In this document: one piece after another, positions 1-11,202 of the stretch | Layout of the letters: each line of letters opens with the position of its first letter | How positions within the stretch are numbered: position 1 is the stretch's first letter | Assembly: GCA_900142905.1 (NCBI GenBank) | Contig: FSRV01000001.1 | Location: 4,464,001-4,528,000, forward strand | From: Burkholderia sp. GAS332 | GTDB lineage: Bacteria > Pseudomonadota > Gammaproteobacteria > Burkholderiales > Burkholderiaceae | Length of the DNA stretch: 64,000 nucleotides | Direction of reading: 5' to 3' | Translations under genes and position numbers: made by a program | The notes under the pieces: model-generated | Told to the model about the DNA's origin: nothing | The model's input: only the letters and a program-made list of their open reading frames with translations | Databases searched by the model: none

Positions 1-728
1 ATCCCGACGCCGCTCGCCACCATGTGGCGAATGGTTTCCAGCGACGACCCTTCGAAGGTCTTCTGAATACCGTCCGCGTTTTGCGAGAAACGCATCAGTT
101 CAGGGCAGACGCCCAGCACATGGTCACGGAAGCAATGGCCGCTGCCGAGCAGCAGCATGGTTTCCTGCTTCAAATCTTCGGCGTCGATCTTCGGACGGTT
201 TTCCCACTCGTGACCGGATGGCAGCGCGACGACAAACGGCTCGTCATAGAGCGGGCGCTGCATCAGGCCCGTTTCCGGGAACGGCAACGCCATGATGGCG
301 ACGTCGATTTCGCCTTGCTTGAGCAGTTCGATCAGCTTGACCGTGTAGTTTTCCTGCAGCATCAGCGGCATCTGCGGGACGCGCTTGATCATCTGTTTGA
401 CGAGCGTAGGCAGCAGATACGGCCCGATCGTATAGATCACGCCGAGGCGCAGCGGCCCGACCAGCGGATCTTTGCCTTGCTTGGCGATTTCCTTGATGGC
501 AAGCGTTTGTTCGAGGACGCGTTGCGCTTGCGTGACGATCTGCTCGCCGATCGGCGTGACGCTGACTTCGCTGGTGCCGCGTTCGAAGATCTGAACGTTG
601 AGCTCGTCTTCGAGCTTTTTGATTGCCACCGACAGGGTCGGCTGGCTGACGAAACACGCTTCGGCGGCCCGGCCGAAGTGCCGTTCGCGCGCTACCGCGA
701 CGATGTATTTCAATTCGGTGAGCGTCAT
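1..728 (-). CDS. oxyR: Hydrogen-peroxide sensor and LysR-type regulator OxyR (3' end cut by window edge)
   Basis: This is a LysR-type regulator that activates peroxide-defence genes after disulfide formation. The N-terminus has the usual winged helix-turn-helix (MTLTELKYIVAVARERHFGR, then the SQPTLSVAIKKLED recognition helix). The two redox cysteines are visible in the motif GHCFRDHVLGVC. Counted from the ATG they are residues 199 and 208, the same numbers as in E. coli OxyR, which makes the call secure. The C-terminus lies beyond base 1. It follows recG on the same strand with about 125 bp between them, an arrangement also known in pseudomonads. The spacer holds a dyad suited to autoregulation. 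Confidence 0.95.
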   Translation of the reverse strand, partial: MTLTELKYIVAVARERHFGRAAEACFVSQPTLSVAIKKLEDELNVQIFERGTSEVSVTPIGEQIVTQAQRVLEQTLAIKEIAKQGKDPLVGPLRLGVIYTIGPYLLPTLVKQMIKRVPQMPLMLQENYTVKLIELLKQGEIDVAIMALPFPETGLMQRPLYDEPFVVALPSGHEWENRPKIDAEDLKQETMLLLGSGHCFRDHVLGVCPELMRFSQNADGIQKTFEGSSLETIRHMVASGVG

Positions 729-756
729 TGGGGGACCAATCAGAGCAATGATATTG

Positions 757-779
757 ATAGGTTCTAGTTATACACCTAT
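757..779. promoter_or_regulatory. Inverted repeat ATAGGT-N11-ACCTAT upstream of oxyR
   Basis: A perfect 6-bp inverted repeat lies 29-51 bp upstream of the oxyR start codon in an AT-rich stretch. LysR-type proteins usually bind dyads near their own promoters, and OxyR half-sites contain ATAG/CTAT. Spacing here (ATAG-N15-CTAT) does not match the canonical four-ATAG/CTAT array, so autoregulation is inference. Confidence 0.4.
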
Positions 780-823
780 AGGGTCGGTTCGCCAACCTTT
801 TGGTCTTCTTCGCGGCGCGCGCC

Positions 824-841
824 CGGCGGGACGTCCCGCCG
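824..841 (-). terminator. GC-rich hairpin just downstream of recG
   Basis: CGGCGGGACGTCCCGCCG is self-complementary and begins about 12 bases past the recG stop codon. No T-tract follows in the recG direction, so it may pause or stabilise the transcript rather than act as a classical intrinsic terminator. Confidence 0.35.
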
Positions 842-852
842 GCCGCACAGCC

Positions 853-3246
853 TCAAGCCTTTAGATACTGCTCCCGAGCCCCAAGCCACCGGGCGAGGTG
901 CTGCATCACCACCTCGGGATACTGCTCGAGCAAAGCCGCGGCGGCCTCTCTGGCAGGCTCGATCAGCCACTGATCATTCTGGAGGTCAGCAAAGCGCAAC
1001 ATGGCTGCGCCCGACTGCCGCGCGCCCAGAAATTCCCCTGGCCCACGAATTTCGAGGTCCCTGCGCGCGATTTCAAACCCGTCAGTCGTCTCCCGCATGG
1101 TCTGTAACCGCGCCCGTGCAGTCATCGACAACGGCCCGGTATAGAGCAGCACACACACCGACGCCGCACTCCCGCGCCCCACCCGTCCCCGTAACTGGTG
1201 CAATTGCGCCAAACCGAACCGCTCCGCGTGTTCGATCACCATTAACGATGCGTTCGGCACATCGACCCCCACTTCAATCACCGTGGTCGCGACCAGCAAC
1301 TGCACCTCGTTGCGCGTGAACGCATCCATCACCGCCGCCTTCTCGGCCGGCGCGAGACGTCCGTGCACCAGTCCAACGTTCAGTTCGGGCAACGCGGCTA
1401 CCAGCGTTTCGTACGTCTCCACCGCCGTCTGCAACTGCAAGGTCTCGCTTTCCTCGATCAGCGGACACACCCAGTACACCTGCCGTCCCGTCAACGCAGC
1501 CTCACGCACGCGCCCAATCACCTCTTCGCGCCGCGCGTCGGAGACCAGCTTGGTCAGAATCGGCGTGCGCCCGGGCGGCAATTCATCGATGGTCGAGACG
1601 TCGAGATCGGCGTAGTAGGTCATCGCGAGCGTGCGGGGGATCGGCGTCGCGGACATCATCAATTGATGCGGCTGGAAATCGTGCGCGCCGTCGGCGGCGT
1701 TGCGCGCCTTGGCGCGCAACGCGAGCCGCTGCGCCACGCCAAAGCGGTGCTGTTCGTCGACGATCACCAACCCCAGCCGCGCAAACTCGACCGCGTCCTG
1801 AATGATCGCGTGCGTGCCGATCACGAGTTGCGCGGTGCCGAGCGCGGCGGCTTCGATCGCCGCGCGCTTTTCCTTTGTCTTCAGACTGCCGGCCAGCCAC
1901 GCGACGCTCACGCCCAGCGGCTCCAGCCAGCCGCGCAATTTGCGCGCGTGCTGTTCGGCGAGGATTTCGGTCGGTGCCATCAGCGCGGCCTGGTAGCCGG
2001 CATCAATCGCTTGCGCGGCGGCCAGCGCGGCCACGATCGTCTTGCCGCTACCGACGTCGCCCTGTAAAAGCCGCTGCATCGGATGGGGCTGCGTGAGGTC
2101 GAGCGCGATCTCGCCGCCCACGCGCTCCTGTGCCGCCGTCAGCGAAAACGGCAGCGCCTTCAGCAAACGCGCCACCAGCGCCGACTCATCGCCTTCCTTG
2201 CGACGCTGCATGGCAGGCGCTGCACGCGAGCGGCGCTCATCATGCGCGCGCTTCAGCGACATCTGCTGCGCCAGCAATTCTTCGAACTTGATCCGCACCC
2301 ACGCCGGATGCGTGCCGTCCATCAGCGCGTTTTCATCGGCCTGCACACCCGGATGATGCAGCGTGCGCACCGCGTCCATCAGCGCCGGCACGCCGAGTGG
2401 CTGCATATACGCTTGCGCGATCGGCTCCGGCAGCAGTTCCGGCAAGGACGTACGCGACAACGCGTTGTCGATCGACTTGCGCAGGTACGCCTGGGTCACG
2501 CCCGCGGTGCTCGGATACACCGGTGTCAGCGCCTGCGGCAGCGGCGTATCCTCGTCGACGACACGCACCGCCGGATGCACCATTTCCATGCCGAAGAAAC
2601 CGCCGCGCACGTCGCCGCGCACCCGCAAGCGCGCGCCGATCGCCATCTGCTTGACCTGCGAACCGTAGAAATTCAGAAAGCGCAGCACGAGCTCGTCGCC
2701 TGCGTCGTCGCGCAGTTTCACCAGCAACTGGCGGCGCGGGCGATAGGCGATCTCGTTATCGAACACCACGCCTTCCGTCTGCGCGATGCCGCCCGGCAGC
2801 AGATGTCCTATCGGCGTCAGCGAGGTCTCGTCTTCGTAGCGCATCGGCAGATGCAGCACCAGATCGATGTCGCGCGTGAGACCGAGTTTGGCCAGCTTGT
2901 CGACGGGTTTGGCCGGGGGCTTGGCGCTGGTTTCGGCAGCAGGCTTCCTGGTGGCTTTGCCCGCCGGTTTGCCGGCAGGCTTGTCACCGAATGGGTCAAT
3001 CATTTCACCTTCACGCGCGGCCTTGTCGCTCTCCGGCACGACACTCGCGCCGCGGTCGTTCACGTCCGCCGCCGCTGCTTTGCCCCGCGAGACGCGGCGC
3101 TTGGGCTCGGCGCTCACTTCATCGGTAGCGGAGGGCAATCGGCGTTCGGACAAAGGCATGGGTTGCTTCGCAAGTACAATATCGGCTGTCAAAGGTGTCG
3201 CCGCCATATAGCGCGCGGGCTCGCGGGCCGCTCCGGCGTCCCGCAA
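853..3246 (-). CDS. recG: ATP-dependent DNA helicase RecG
   Basis: RecG remodels stalled replication forks and branch-migrates Holliday junctions. An N-terminal wedge/OB domain (about residues 120-250, containing HLPMRYED) precedes the helicase core, with Walker A GDVGSGKT at 396-403, DEQHRFG from 497 and the C-terminal motif QLRGRVGRG. At 797 aa it is about 100 aa longer than E. coli RecG. The extra N-terminus (1-118) is rich in Lys, Ala and Pro, with repeats such as [13 protein letters not shown]. Internal ATG codons exist at 3207 and 3003; the latter gives 716 aa with a weak AAGG ribosome site and is a serious alternative start. The gene is divergent from queA, and oxyR lies downstream. 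Confidence 0.93.
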   Translation of the reverse strand: MRDAGAAREPARYMAATPLTADIVLAKQPMPLSERRLPSATDEVSAEPKRRVSRGKAAAADVNDRGASVVPESDKAAREGEMIDPFGDKPAGKPAGKATRKPAAETSAKPPAKPVDKLAKLGLTRDIDLVLHLPMRYEDETSLTPIGHLLPGGIAQTEGVVFDNEIAYRPRRQLLVKLRDDAGDELVLRFLNFYGSQVKQMAIGARLRVRGDVRGGFFGMEMVHPAVRVVDEDTPLPQALTPVYPSTAGVTQAYLRKSIDNALSRTSLPELLPEPIAQAYMQPLGVPALMDAVRTLHHPGVQADENALMDGTHPAWVRIKFEELLAQQMSLKRAHDERRSRAAPAMQRRKEGDESALVARLLKALPFSLTAAQERVGGEIALDLTQPHPMQRLLQGDVGSGKTIVAALAAAQAIDAGYQAALMAPTEILAEQHARKLRGWLEPLGVSVAWLAGSLKTKEKRAAIEAAALGTAQLVIGTHAIIQDAVEFARLGLVIVDEQHRFGVAQRLALRAKARNAADGAHDFQPHQLMMSATPIPRTLAMTYYADLDVSTIDELPPGRTPILTKLVSDARREEVIGRVREAALTGRQVYWVCPLIEESETLQLQTAVETYETLVAALPELNVGLVHGRLAPAEKAAVMDAFTRNEVQLLVATTVIEVGVDVPNASLMVIEHAERFGLAQLHQLRGRVGRGSAASVCVLLYTGPLSMTARARLQTMRETTDGFEIARRDLEIRGPGEFLGARQSGAAMLRFADLQNDQWLIEPAREAAAALLEQYPEVVMQHLARWLGAREQYLKA

Positions 3247-3307
3247 TCATAGCCGCCCGGCTCCAGCTTCGGCTCAATTCCGTCCCAATTCGCCTCCAGT
3301 CGTCCGC

Positions 3308-4366
3308 ATGTTTACGCTTTCCGATTTCGATTTCGATCTGCCACCCGAGCTGATCGCGCAAGTCGCGCTGCCCGAGCGCAGTGCCAGCCGTCTGCTCGAA
3401 GTGGCCAACCCGGCCGATGCCGCCGACGCTGCGCGCCTGATCGACCGCCGTTTTGCCGAGCTGCCCGAATGCATCGCGGCCGGCGATCTGCTGATCTTCA
3501 ACGATACCAAGGTCCTGAAGGCGCGCTTCCTCGGCCAGAAGGCCAGTGGCGGCAAGATCGAAGTGCTGGTAGAGCGCCTCACCGGCGAGCGCACGGCGCT
3601 CGCGCAGATCCGTGCGAGCAAGAGCCCGCAGCCGGGCACCACGATCCGCCTCGCCGACGCGTTCGATGTGACGGTCGGCGAACGCGTCGAGCCGTTCTAC
3701 ACGCTGCATTTTCCGGACGACTGCCTGACGCTGATCGAGCAATTCGGCCGACTGCCGCTGCCGCCGTACATCGAGCACGATCCCGACGCGACCGACGAAA
3801 CCCGCTACCAGACGGTGTTCGCGCAAAACCCGGGCGCGGTGGCGGCGCCCACCGCCGGCCTGCATTTCGACAACGCGCTGCTCGCGCGGCTCGACGCGAA
3901 AGGTGTGGAACGCGCGACGCTGACGCTGCACGTCGGCGCGGGCACCTTCCAGCCGGTGCGGGTGGAGAATCTGGCCGAGCACAAGATGCACAGCGAGTGG
4001 TACCACCTGCCGCAATCGGTCGCCGACAAGATCGCGGCGACGCGGGCGCGCGGTAATCGCGTGATCGCGGTGGGCACGACGTCGATGCGCGCGCTCGAAG
4101 CCGCCGCGCGCGATGCGGACGCCGCCGGACGCCCGCTCGGCGCGGCCAGCACGGAAACCGACATCTTCATCACGCCGGGCTACACATTCCGCGTGGTCGA
4201 CCGGCTGGTGACCAATTTCCATTTGCCGAAGTCGACGTTGCTGATGCTGGTGTCGGCATTCGCCGGCGTCGAAACGATTCGCGAAGCGTATCGCCACGCG
4301 ATCGAACAGCGTTACCGCTTCTTCAGCTACGGCGACGCGATGCTGCTGACGCGCCGCGACGGCTGA
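3308..4366 (+). CDS. queA: S-adenosylmethionine:tRNA ribosyltransferase-isomerase QueA
   Basis: QueA transfers and isomerises the ribosyl moiety of SAM onto preQ1 at the wobble position of tRNAs with GUN anticodons, forming epoxyqueuosine. The 352-aa protein begins [18 protein letters not shown], the usual QueA N-terminus. It keeps conserved blocks such as [22 protein letters not shown] and the C-terminal [19 protein letters not shown]. Length is normal for the family. It lies directly upstream of tgt, which performs the preceding step (base exchange), so the two form one queuosine unit. recG is divergent, with only 61 bp between the annotated starts. Confidence 0.97.
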   Translation: MFTLSDFDFDLPPELIAQVALPERSASRLLEVANPADAADAARLIDRRFAELPECIAAGDLLIFNDTKVLKARFLGQKASGGKIEVLVERLTGERTALAQIRASKSPQPGTTIRLADAFDVTVGERVEPFYTLHFPDDCLTLIEQFGRLPLPPYIEHDPDATDETRYQTVFAQNPGAVAAPTAGLHFDNALLARLDAKGVERATLTLHVGAGTFQPVRVENLAEHKMHSEWYHLPQSVADKIAATRARGNRVIAVGTTSMRALEAAARDADAAGRPLGAASTETDIFITPGYTFRVVDRLVTNFHLPKSTLLMLVSAFAGVETIREAYRHAIEQRYRFFSYGDAMLLTRRDG

Positions 4367-4432
4367 ACCATTTCGTGCCGCATGGCGATATCCCGTGCGA
4401 CAGCGTTGCGCGCCGGCAGCGCGCGCGGTAGT

Positions 4433-4465
4433 CTGCCGCTCCTTGCTGTGTTGATGTAGCGGCAG
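4433..4465 (+). other. 8-bp dyad with 17-nt loop in the queA-tgt spacer
   Basis: CTGCCGCT pairs perfectly with AGCGGCAG across a 17-nt loop in the 238-bp spacer between queA and tgt. No T-run follows. It could end some queA transcripts or structure the tgt leader; nothing in the sequence decides. It does not resemble a preQ1 riboswitch, since the short A-rich tail is missing. Confidence 0.3.
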
Positions 4466-4601
4466 TCGTTGCTGCCCTCCTGCATCTGCGTGCAGCGACA
4501 GATCCGCGCTGCATCTCGATTTTTCTTTACCCAGCCGCCGTGGCTTACCCGGTGGCGTTCATTGTTCGCGCCGGACTGTTTTCCGGTAGCACAGGAGTTA
4601 A

Positions 4602-5810
<1,209 letters not shown>

Positions 5811-5954
5811 CCGGCGATCGGCAATCAGCTGACAAATTTGCCCGAGGAATCCATCGGCGTCGCGCAGAAAACCTTACAATTAACTTTCGTTGACGCCGAA
5901 AAAGGCTTTAAACGGTTGATCGCAAAGCCGATTCGCCGCGCCGACGCCTGCCTG

Positions 5955-5985
5955 GCCGGTGGTAGAATAACCGGCTGATTTTTTT
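5955..5985 (+). terminator. Hairpin plus T-run between tgt and yajC
   Basis: GCCGGT pairs with ACCGGC around a 9-nt loop, followed within 3 nt by seven T's. This looks like a weak intrinsic terminator for tgt about 145 bp past its stop. It overlaps a TAGAAT hexamer (5963-5968) that could instead be a -10 element for yajC-secDF, so the two readings compete. Confidence 0.4.
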
Positions 5986-6016
5986 GATCGTTTTGACTTA
6001 TAACGGAGAGACCAAC

Positions 6017-6346
6017 GTGTCGTTCATTTCCAATGCCTTCGCCCAAGGCACAGCAGCAGGTGGCATTGAATCGAACCTGATGAGCTTCTTGCCGCTGATC
6101 CTGATGTTCGGCGTGCTGTACTTCATCATGATTCGCCCGCAAATGAAGCGCCAGAAGGAACATCGCAACATGCTCGCCGCCATGGCCAAGGGCGATGAAG
6201 TGGTGACGAATGGCGGCATCGTCGGCAAGGTGACCAAGGTGGGTGAAGCTTACGTCGGCGTCGAAATCTCGGAAGGCACGGAAATTACCGTGCAAAAAGC
6301 GTCGGTCACGACGATTCTCCCGAAGGGCACGATCAAGTCGCTGTAA
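6017..6346 (+). CDS. yajC: Sec translocon accessory subunit YajC
   Basis: YajC is a small single-span inner-membrane protein that associates with SecDF-YidC and the SecYEG translocon. I chose the GTG at 6017, preceded by GGAGAG. This gives 109 aa beginning MSFISNAFAQG, matching E. coli YajC length; an upstream in-frame TTG/ATG-like start would add unneeded residues. One hydrophobic span (about 22-39, SFLPLILMFGVLYFIMI) is followed by the family signature RPQMKRQKEH and a small soluble domain. It is the first gene of yajC-secD-secF. Confidence 0.95.
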   Translation: MSFISNAFAQGTAAGGIESNLMSFLPLILMFGVLYFIMIRPQMKRQKEHRNMLAAMAKGDEVVTNGGIVGKVTKVGEAYVGVEISEGTEITVQKASVTTILPKGTIKSL

Positions 6347-6464
6347 GGCCTGCTCTCTCGCGTCTGGCGCGGCCTCGCCGGCGGTTCTCGCAGAACAACG
6401 CTGAACCGCCCGCGCTCATCGCCGGACGCATCGCTTCCAAGCCAACCTTCCCGTTGGACCACTC

Positions 6465-8504
6465 ATGAATCGTTACCCCCTCTGGAAATATGCCGTGATG
6501 CTGGTGGCTCTGGTCATCGGCCTCGTGTACACGCTGCCCAATCTGTACGGCGAAGCGCCGGCGGTGCAGGTGTCGAGCGGCAAGGCAACGGTCAAGCTCG
6601 ACTCGACCACGCTGTCGGCTGTCGAAGCGGCGCTCGCTGCCAATCAGATCAAGCCTGACGAAGTCACGTTCGACAATTCGTCGCTCAACGCGAACATCCG
6701 CGTGCGTGTGCCTGACACCGACACGCAATTGCGCGTGAAGGACCTGTTGCAGAAGTCGCTGAACAGCGATCCGACCGATCCGCAATTCGTTGTGGCACTG
6801 AATCTGCAAAGCGCATCGCCGCGCTGGCTGACTGCCCTGCACGCGTTGCCGATGTACCTCGGTCTGGACTTGCGCGGTGGCGTGCACTTCCTGCTGCAGG
6901 TCGACATGGCCGGCGCGCTGAACAAGAAGCTCGATTCCGACGCATCGGATGCGCGCACCATGCTGCGTGACAACAACATCCGCGACGGCGGCGTGAACCG
7001 CGTCAACCAGACGGTGGTGATCAATTTCGCCGACCAGGCCACGGCAGACGCGGCATCCAAGCAACTGGGCCGCGGCATCAGCGAACTCCAGTGGGCCTCG
7101 CAAGCGAACCCAGACGGCGGTGTGCAACTGGTCGGCACGTTCACGCCGGTGGTGCAGAAAGCCGTGCAGGACGCCGCGCTCAAGCAGAACATCACCACGC
7201 TGCATAACCGTGTGAACGAACTCGGCGTGGCCGAGCCGGTGATCCAGCAGCAAGGCTCCGACCGTATCGTGGTCGAACTGCCGGGTGTGCAGGACACGGC
7301 GAAGGCCAAGGACATCATCGGCCGCACGGCAACGCTCGAAGCGCGCCTCGCCGATCCGGTCAACACGCATCCGAATCCGGGTGATCCGGTGCCGCCGGGT
7401 GACGAGTTGTTCACCCAGGGCAACCAGACGCCGGTGCTGCTGCGCAAGCAGATCATCTTCACGGGTGACCGCATCATCGACGCGTCGGCGGGCTTCGACG
7501 AACATCAGCGTCCGTCGGTCAACATCCGTCTGGATTCGGCGGGTGGCCGCGCGGTGCGCAGCGTGTCGCGCGACAACATCGGCAAGCCGATGGCGATGGT
7601 GCTGTTCGAAAAGGGTAAGGGCGAAGTGCTGACGGTGGCGACCATCCAGTCTGAACTGGGCGACCGCTTCCAGATCACCGGCCAGCCGACCCCGCAAGCC
7701 GCCGCCGACCTCGCGCTGCTGCTGCGCGCCGGCTCGCTGGCAGCGCCGATGGACATCATCGAAGAACGCACGATCGGTCCGAGCCTCGGCGCGGACAACA
7801 TCCAGAAGGGCTTTCACTCGGTGGTGTGGGGCTTCGTGGCGATCGCCGTCTTCATGATCGCGTACTACATGCTGTTCGGCGTGATCTCGATGATCGGCCT
7901 GTCGGTCAACCTGCTGCTGCTGATCGCCGTGCTGTCCATGTTGCAGGCCACGCTCACCTTGCCGGGTATCGCTGCTATCGCGCTCGCGCTCGGTATGGCG
8001 ATCGACGCGAACGTGCTGATCAACGAACGCATTCGTGAAGAACTGCGCCACGGCGCAGCGCCGCAACTGGCGATCCAGAACGGCTACGCGCATGCATGGG
8101 CGACGATTCTCGACTCGAACGTCACCACGCTGATCGCCGGCCTCGCGCTGCTCGCCTTCGGCTCCGGCCCGGTGCGCGGCTTCGCGATGGTCCACTGTAT
8201 CGGCATCTTGACGTCGATGTTCTCGGCTGTGTTCTTCTCGCGCGGTATCGTCAACTTCTGGTACGGCGGCAAGAAGAAGCTCAAGTCGCTGGCCATCGGC
8301 CAGGTGTGGCGTCCTCAACCGGAAGGTATCGACGGCGCTGCCGCCTACCTCGGTAACGACGATGCTGCGACCGATACCGCACGCGCCGTCGCCGCGGCAA
8401 GCGCCAAGCCCAAGGCGAAAGCTGGGGCCCAGGCGCGTGCCAAACCGACCGTGCGCCGTCGCGACGCGTCTAATACGCCGCAGAAACCGGGTTCATCCCG
8501 CTGA
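6465..8504 (+). CDS. secD: Protein translocase subunit SecD
   Basis: SecD works with SecF to drive late protein translocation using the proton gradient. The 679-aa protein has an N-terminal membrane span (about 7-26), the large periplasmic P1 domain starting near the signature GLDLRGGVHFLLQVDM, and five C-terminal spans with the RND-type segment ALALGMAIDANVLINERIRE. It is about 60 aa longer than E. coli SecD. The extra part is a basic Ala/Lys/Arg-rich tail (PKAKAGAQARAKPTVRRR) after the last span, presumably cytoplasmic. A 118-bp spacer separates it from yajC, with a 7-bp dyad (6381-6387/6403-6409) but no ATG-initiated leader peptide. Confidence 0.97.
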   Translation: MNRYPLWKYAVMLVALVIGLVYTLPNLYGEAPAVQVSSGKATVKLDSTTLSAVEAALAANQIKPDEVTFDNSSLNANIRVRVPDTDTQLRVKDLLQKSLNSDPTDPQFVVALNLQSASPRWLTALHALPMYLGLDLRGGVHFLLQVDMAGALNKKLDSDASDARTMLRDNNIRDGGVNRVNQTVVINFADQATADAASKQLGRGISELQWASQANPDGGVQLVGTFTPVVQKAVQDAALKQNITTLHNRVNELGVAEPVIQQQGSDRIVVELPGVQDTAKAKDIIGRTATLEARLADPVNTHPNPGDPVPPGDELFTQGNQTPVLLRKQIIFTGDRIIDASAGFDEHQRPSVNIRLDSAGGRAVRSVSRDNIGKPMAMVLFEKGKGEVLTVATIQSELGDRFQITGQPTPQAAADLALLLRAGSLAAPMDIIEERTIGPSLGADNIQKGFHSVVWGFVAIAVFMIAYYMLFGVISMIGLSVNLLLLIAVLSMLQATLTLPGIAAIALALGMAIDANVLINERIREELRHGAAPQLAIQNGYAHAWATILDSNVTTLIAGLALLAFGSGPVRGFAMVHCIGILTSMFSAVFFSRGIVNFWYGGKKKLKSLAIGQVWRPQPEGIDGAAAYLGNDDAATDTARAVAAASAKPKAKAGAQARAKPTVRRRDASNTPQKPGSSR

Positions 8505-8522
8505 GTCCCGGAGAACAAGACC

Positions 8523-9473
8523 ATGGAATTTTTCCGTTTTCGCAAAGACATTCCGTTCATGCGGCATGCGTTGATTTTCAACGTAATCTCGCTGCTGACG
8601 TTCGTCGCTGCTGTGTTTTTCCTGCTGCATCGCGGGCTGCATCTGTCGGTGGAATTCACCGGCGGTACCGTCGTCGAAGTGCAGTATCCGGGTGCCGCGC
8701 CGCTCGATCCGGTGCGTAACACGCTCAACAAGCTCGGCTATCCCGACGCGCAAGTGCAGAACTTCGGCACCTCGCGCGACGTGCTGATCCGTCTGCCGCT
8801 CAAGCAAGGCTATACCTCGGCGCAACAGAGCGACCAGGTGATGGGCGCGCTGAAGGGGCAGGATCCGCAGGTGCAGTTGCAACGCGTGGAGTTCGTCGGC
8901 CCGCAGGTCGGCAAGGAACTCGCGACCGACGGCCTGATGGCGCTGGCCTGCGTGGTGATCGGCATCGTGATCTACCTGTCGTTCCGCTTCGAATGGAAGT
9001 ACGCCGTGGCCGGCGTGATCGCGAACTTGCACGACGTGATCATCATTCTCGGCTTCTTCGCGTTCTTCCAGTGGGAGTTCTCACTGTCGGTGCTGGCGGC
9101 GGTGCTTGCAGTGCTCGGCTATTCGGTGAACGAATCCGTCGTTATTTTCGACCGGATTCGCGAAACCTTCCGCCGCGAACGCAAGTTGACCGTGACCGAG
9201 GTGATCAACCACGCGATCACCAGCACGATGTCGCGAACCATCATCACCCACGGTTGTACGCAGATGATGGTGCTGTCGATGTTCCTGTTCGGCGGCCCGA
9301 CGCTGCACTACTTCGCATTGGCGCTGACGGTCGGTATTCTGTTCGGCATCTACTCGTCGGTGTTCGTCGCGGCGGCACTCGCCATGTGGCTCGGCGTGAA
9401 GCGTGAAGATCTGTTGAAGGACAAGAAGGAACGCACCGATCCAGACGATCCGAACGCAGGCGCGCAAGTCTGA
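8523..9473 (+). CDS. secF: Protein translocase subunit SecF
   Basis: SecF is the SecD partner of the Sec export machinery. The protein has 316 aa, close to E. coli SecF (323). It shows an N-terminal span (about 17-35), the VEFTGGTVVEVQY signature of the periplasmic P4 domain, and five C-terminal spans including VNESVVIFDRIRE, the segment equivalent to the SecD motif. It begins 18 bp after secD and ends 27 bp before a strong terminator, so it closes the operon. Confidence 0.97.
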   Translation: MEFFRFRKDIPFMRHALIFNVISLLTFVAAVFFLLHRGLHLSVEFTGGTVVEVQYPGAAPLDPVRNTLNKLGYPDAQVQNFGTSRDVLIRLPLKQGYTSAQQSDQVMGALKGQDPQVQLQRVEFVGPQVGKELATDGLMALACVVIGIVIYLSFRFEWKYAVAGVIANLHDVIIILGFFAFFQWEFSLSVLAAVLAVLGYSVNESVVIFDRIRETFRRERKLTVTEVINHAITSTMSRTIITHGCTQMMVLSMFLFGGPTLHYFALALTVGILFGIYSSVFVAAALAMWLGVKREDLLKDKKERTDPDDPNAGAQV

Positions 9474-9500
9474 GCTTGCTGTAGGCAGACCTCGCAATGT

Positions 9501-9530
9501 AAAAGGCCGGTTCTCTCGAACCGGCCTTTT
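9501..9530 (+). terminator. Intrinsic terminator after secF
   Basis: A perfect 13-bp stem (AAAAGGCCGGTTC / GAACCGGCCTTTT) with a TCTC loop follows secF. The A and T flanks make it work in either direction, and it also faces the convergent MFS gene. Confidence 0.93.
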
Positions 9531-9635
9531 ACGTTTACCGCCTTTGCCGTCCTGTTCTGTCTCGCTGTCCACGCACCCTACACGCTCGCCGAGCGCTGTC
9601 GCGCAACAGGTACAGCAGGACAGCGCGGCAACGCG

Positions 9636-10913
9636 TTAGCGGAACCCAAGCTTGCGGCGCGCCGCCATCAGCGCCACCAGGCTGATGACCGCGGCAAAAA
9701 TCATGTAGTAGCTCGGCGCGGCCTTCGACCCCGTGAAGCTGATCAGCCATGCGATGATGAACGGCCCAAAGCCGCCGAAGATCGTGACGGCGATGTTATA
9801 GGCCAGCGACATGCCGGTCGTACGCGTTTGCACTGGGAACATCTCGGAGAGCAAACCCGGCAGCGCCGCGAAGTAGCCGGTCATCAGAAAGCCGAACACG
9901 ATCTGCAGCACCATCAGCGTGCCGAAGGTCGGATGCGCGACCAGATACACGAACGCTGGGTTGATCAGCACGAGAAGCAGCAGCGCCGATATCAGCATGA
10001 TCGTGGTGCGCCCGTGGCGGTCCGACAGATGGCCGACCAGTGGCGAAAACACCATCTGAATCACACCGGTCAGCGCAATCGCGGCGAACGCAACCGACGG
10101 CGCCAACCCCAATTGCTTCACGCCGTAAGTCGGCATGAACAGCACCAGATAGGTCGACACCGTCCCGAGCACCACCACGCCGATCGCAATAAGCAGGCGG
10201 AGCTTCTGGCTGGTGAAGGTATCGCGCAGCGGCGTGGTGGTTTGCTCAGCCGCGAGAAACTCAGGCGTTTCGTCGAGTTTGGTGCGGATGTACCACGCAA
10301 CCGGCCCGATCAGGAGACCAAAGAAGAACGGCACACGCCAGCCCCACGAGGCCATCTGCTCCGGCGACAGCTTGCCGGTCAACAGTACGCCGAAGCCGGC
10401 GGCGAGCAGCGTGGTGAGCCCCTGGCTCGCAACCTGCCAGCTTGCGAAGAAACCACGCCGCCCCGGTACGTGTTCCGCGAGAAAAGCCGTGGCACTACCG
10501 AACTCGCCGCCTGCCGAAAAGCCTTGCATCAGACGCGCCAACACGAGAATCACGGGCGCGGCAATGCCGATGCTTTGATACGTCGGCAGAACCGCGATGA
10601 TCAGCGTGCCGCACATCATCAGCAGGATCGACAAGGTGAGCGCCGCTTTGCGTCCGGCGCGGTCGGCGTAAGCACCGATCACGATCGCGCCAAGCGGCCG
10701 CATGAAGAACGACACGCCGAAGGTACCCAGCGTCAGCAGCAGTGAAACCGTGTCGTTGCCCGCCGGAAAAAACAGCTTCGCGATGATGACCGCGAAAAAA
10801 CCGTACACCACCAGATCGAACCATTCCAGCGCGTTGCCGATCGAGGCGGCGACCACCGCGCGCCACGAATTGCGCCGGCTTCCCGCCAGGCTTGCCGCTG
10901 TCGTTGCATTCAT
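9636..10913 (-). CDS. MFS transporter, metabolite:H+ symporter (MHS) type, probably for a di/tricarboxylate
   Basis: The 425-aa protein has 12 predicted spans. It carries the MHS N-terminal signature ASIGNALEWFDLVVYGFFA and the MFS loop motif GAYADRAGRKAAL after span 2. MHS members move organic acids such as citrate, tricarballylate, alpha-ketoglutarate or proline betaine with protons. The closest impression is the CitA/TcuC group, but substrate cannot be fixed from sequence alone. I chose the ATG at 10913 because GGAG lies 6 nt upstream; a TTG four codons earlier is less likely. It stands alone, convergent with secF. Confidence 0.85.
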   Translation of the reverse strand: MNATTAASLAGSRRNSWRAVVAASIGNALEWFDLVVYGFFAVIIAKLFFPAGNDTVSLLLTLGTFGVSFFMRPLGAIVIGAYADRAGRKAALTLSILLMMCGTLIIAVLPTYQSIGIAAPVILVLARLMQGFSAGGEFGSATAFLAEHVPGRRGFFASWQVASQGLTTLLAAGFGVLLTGKLSPEQMASWGWRVPFFFGLLIGPVAWYIRTKLDETPEFLAAEQTTTPLRDTFTSQKLRLLIAIGVVVLGTVSTYLVLFMPTYGVKQLGLAPSVAFAAIALTGVIQMVFSPLVGHLSDRHGRTTIMLISALLLLVLINPAFVYLVAHPTFGTLMVLQIVFGFLMTGYFAALPGLLSEMFPVQTRTTGMSLAYNIAVTIFGGFGPFIIAWLISFTGSKAAPSYYMIFAAVISLVALMAARRKLGFR

Positions 10914-11093
10914 GCAGATCTCCAATGCGCGCGAATATTATTAATGTAGGCCTTGCGCCCCCACTCTGCCGAACTGGATGCGCGCACAACCAATACGGCG
11001 TCAGCGCTCTATGTACCTGAAAAATTAAAACGAGGCGAGCGGCAAATTGGCGATGGCCACGGCATAGGGCTTCCGGCGCTTCACACAGGCAAT

Positions 11094-11134
11094 AAAAAAC
11101 CGCTTCATCGCAAAAGCGAACGAAGCGGTTTTTT
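11094..11134. terminator. Bidirectional terminator downstream of the cytochrome b561/YceI operon
   Basis: AAAAAACCGCTTC pairs perfectly with GAAGCGGTTTTTT; a short inner TCGC/GCGA stem caps it around an AAAA loop. It sits about 70 bp past the stop of the last gene of the operon read on the minus strand. Confidence 0.9.
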
Positions 11135-11202
11135 TGTTGCGGCGCAACGGCCGCGCCACGCGTGGGATTAAATATGAATACGCAACAGGCTCGTTAAAGC
11201 GT

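Noticed and set aside
6347-6464. Possible arrest-peptide leader upstream of secD, as in VemP-type regulation
   Set aside because: The 118-bp spacer has no ATG-initiated frame with a ribosome site. Only a 7-bp dyad is present.
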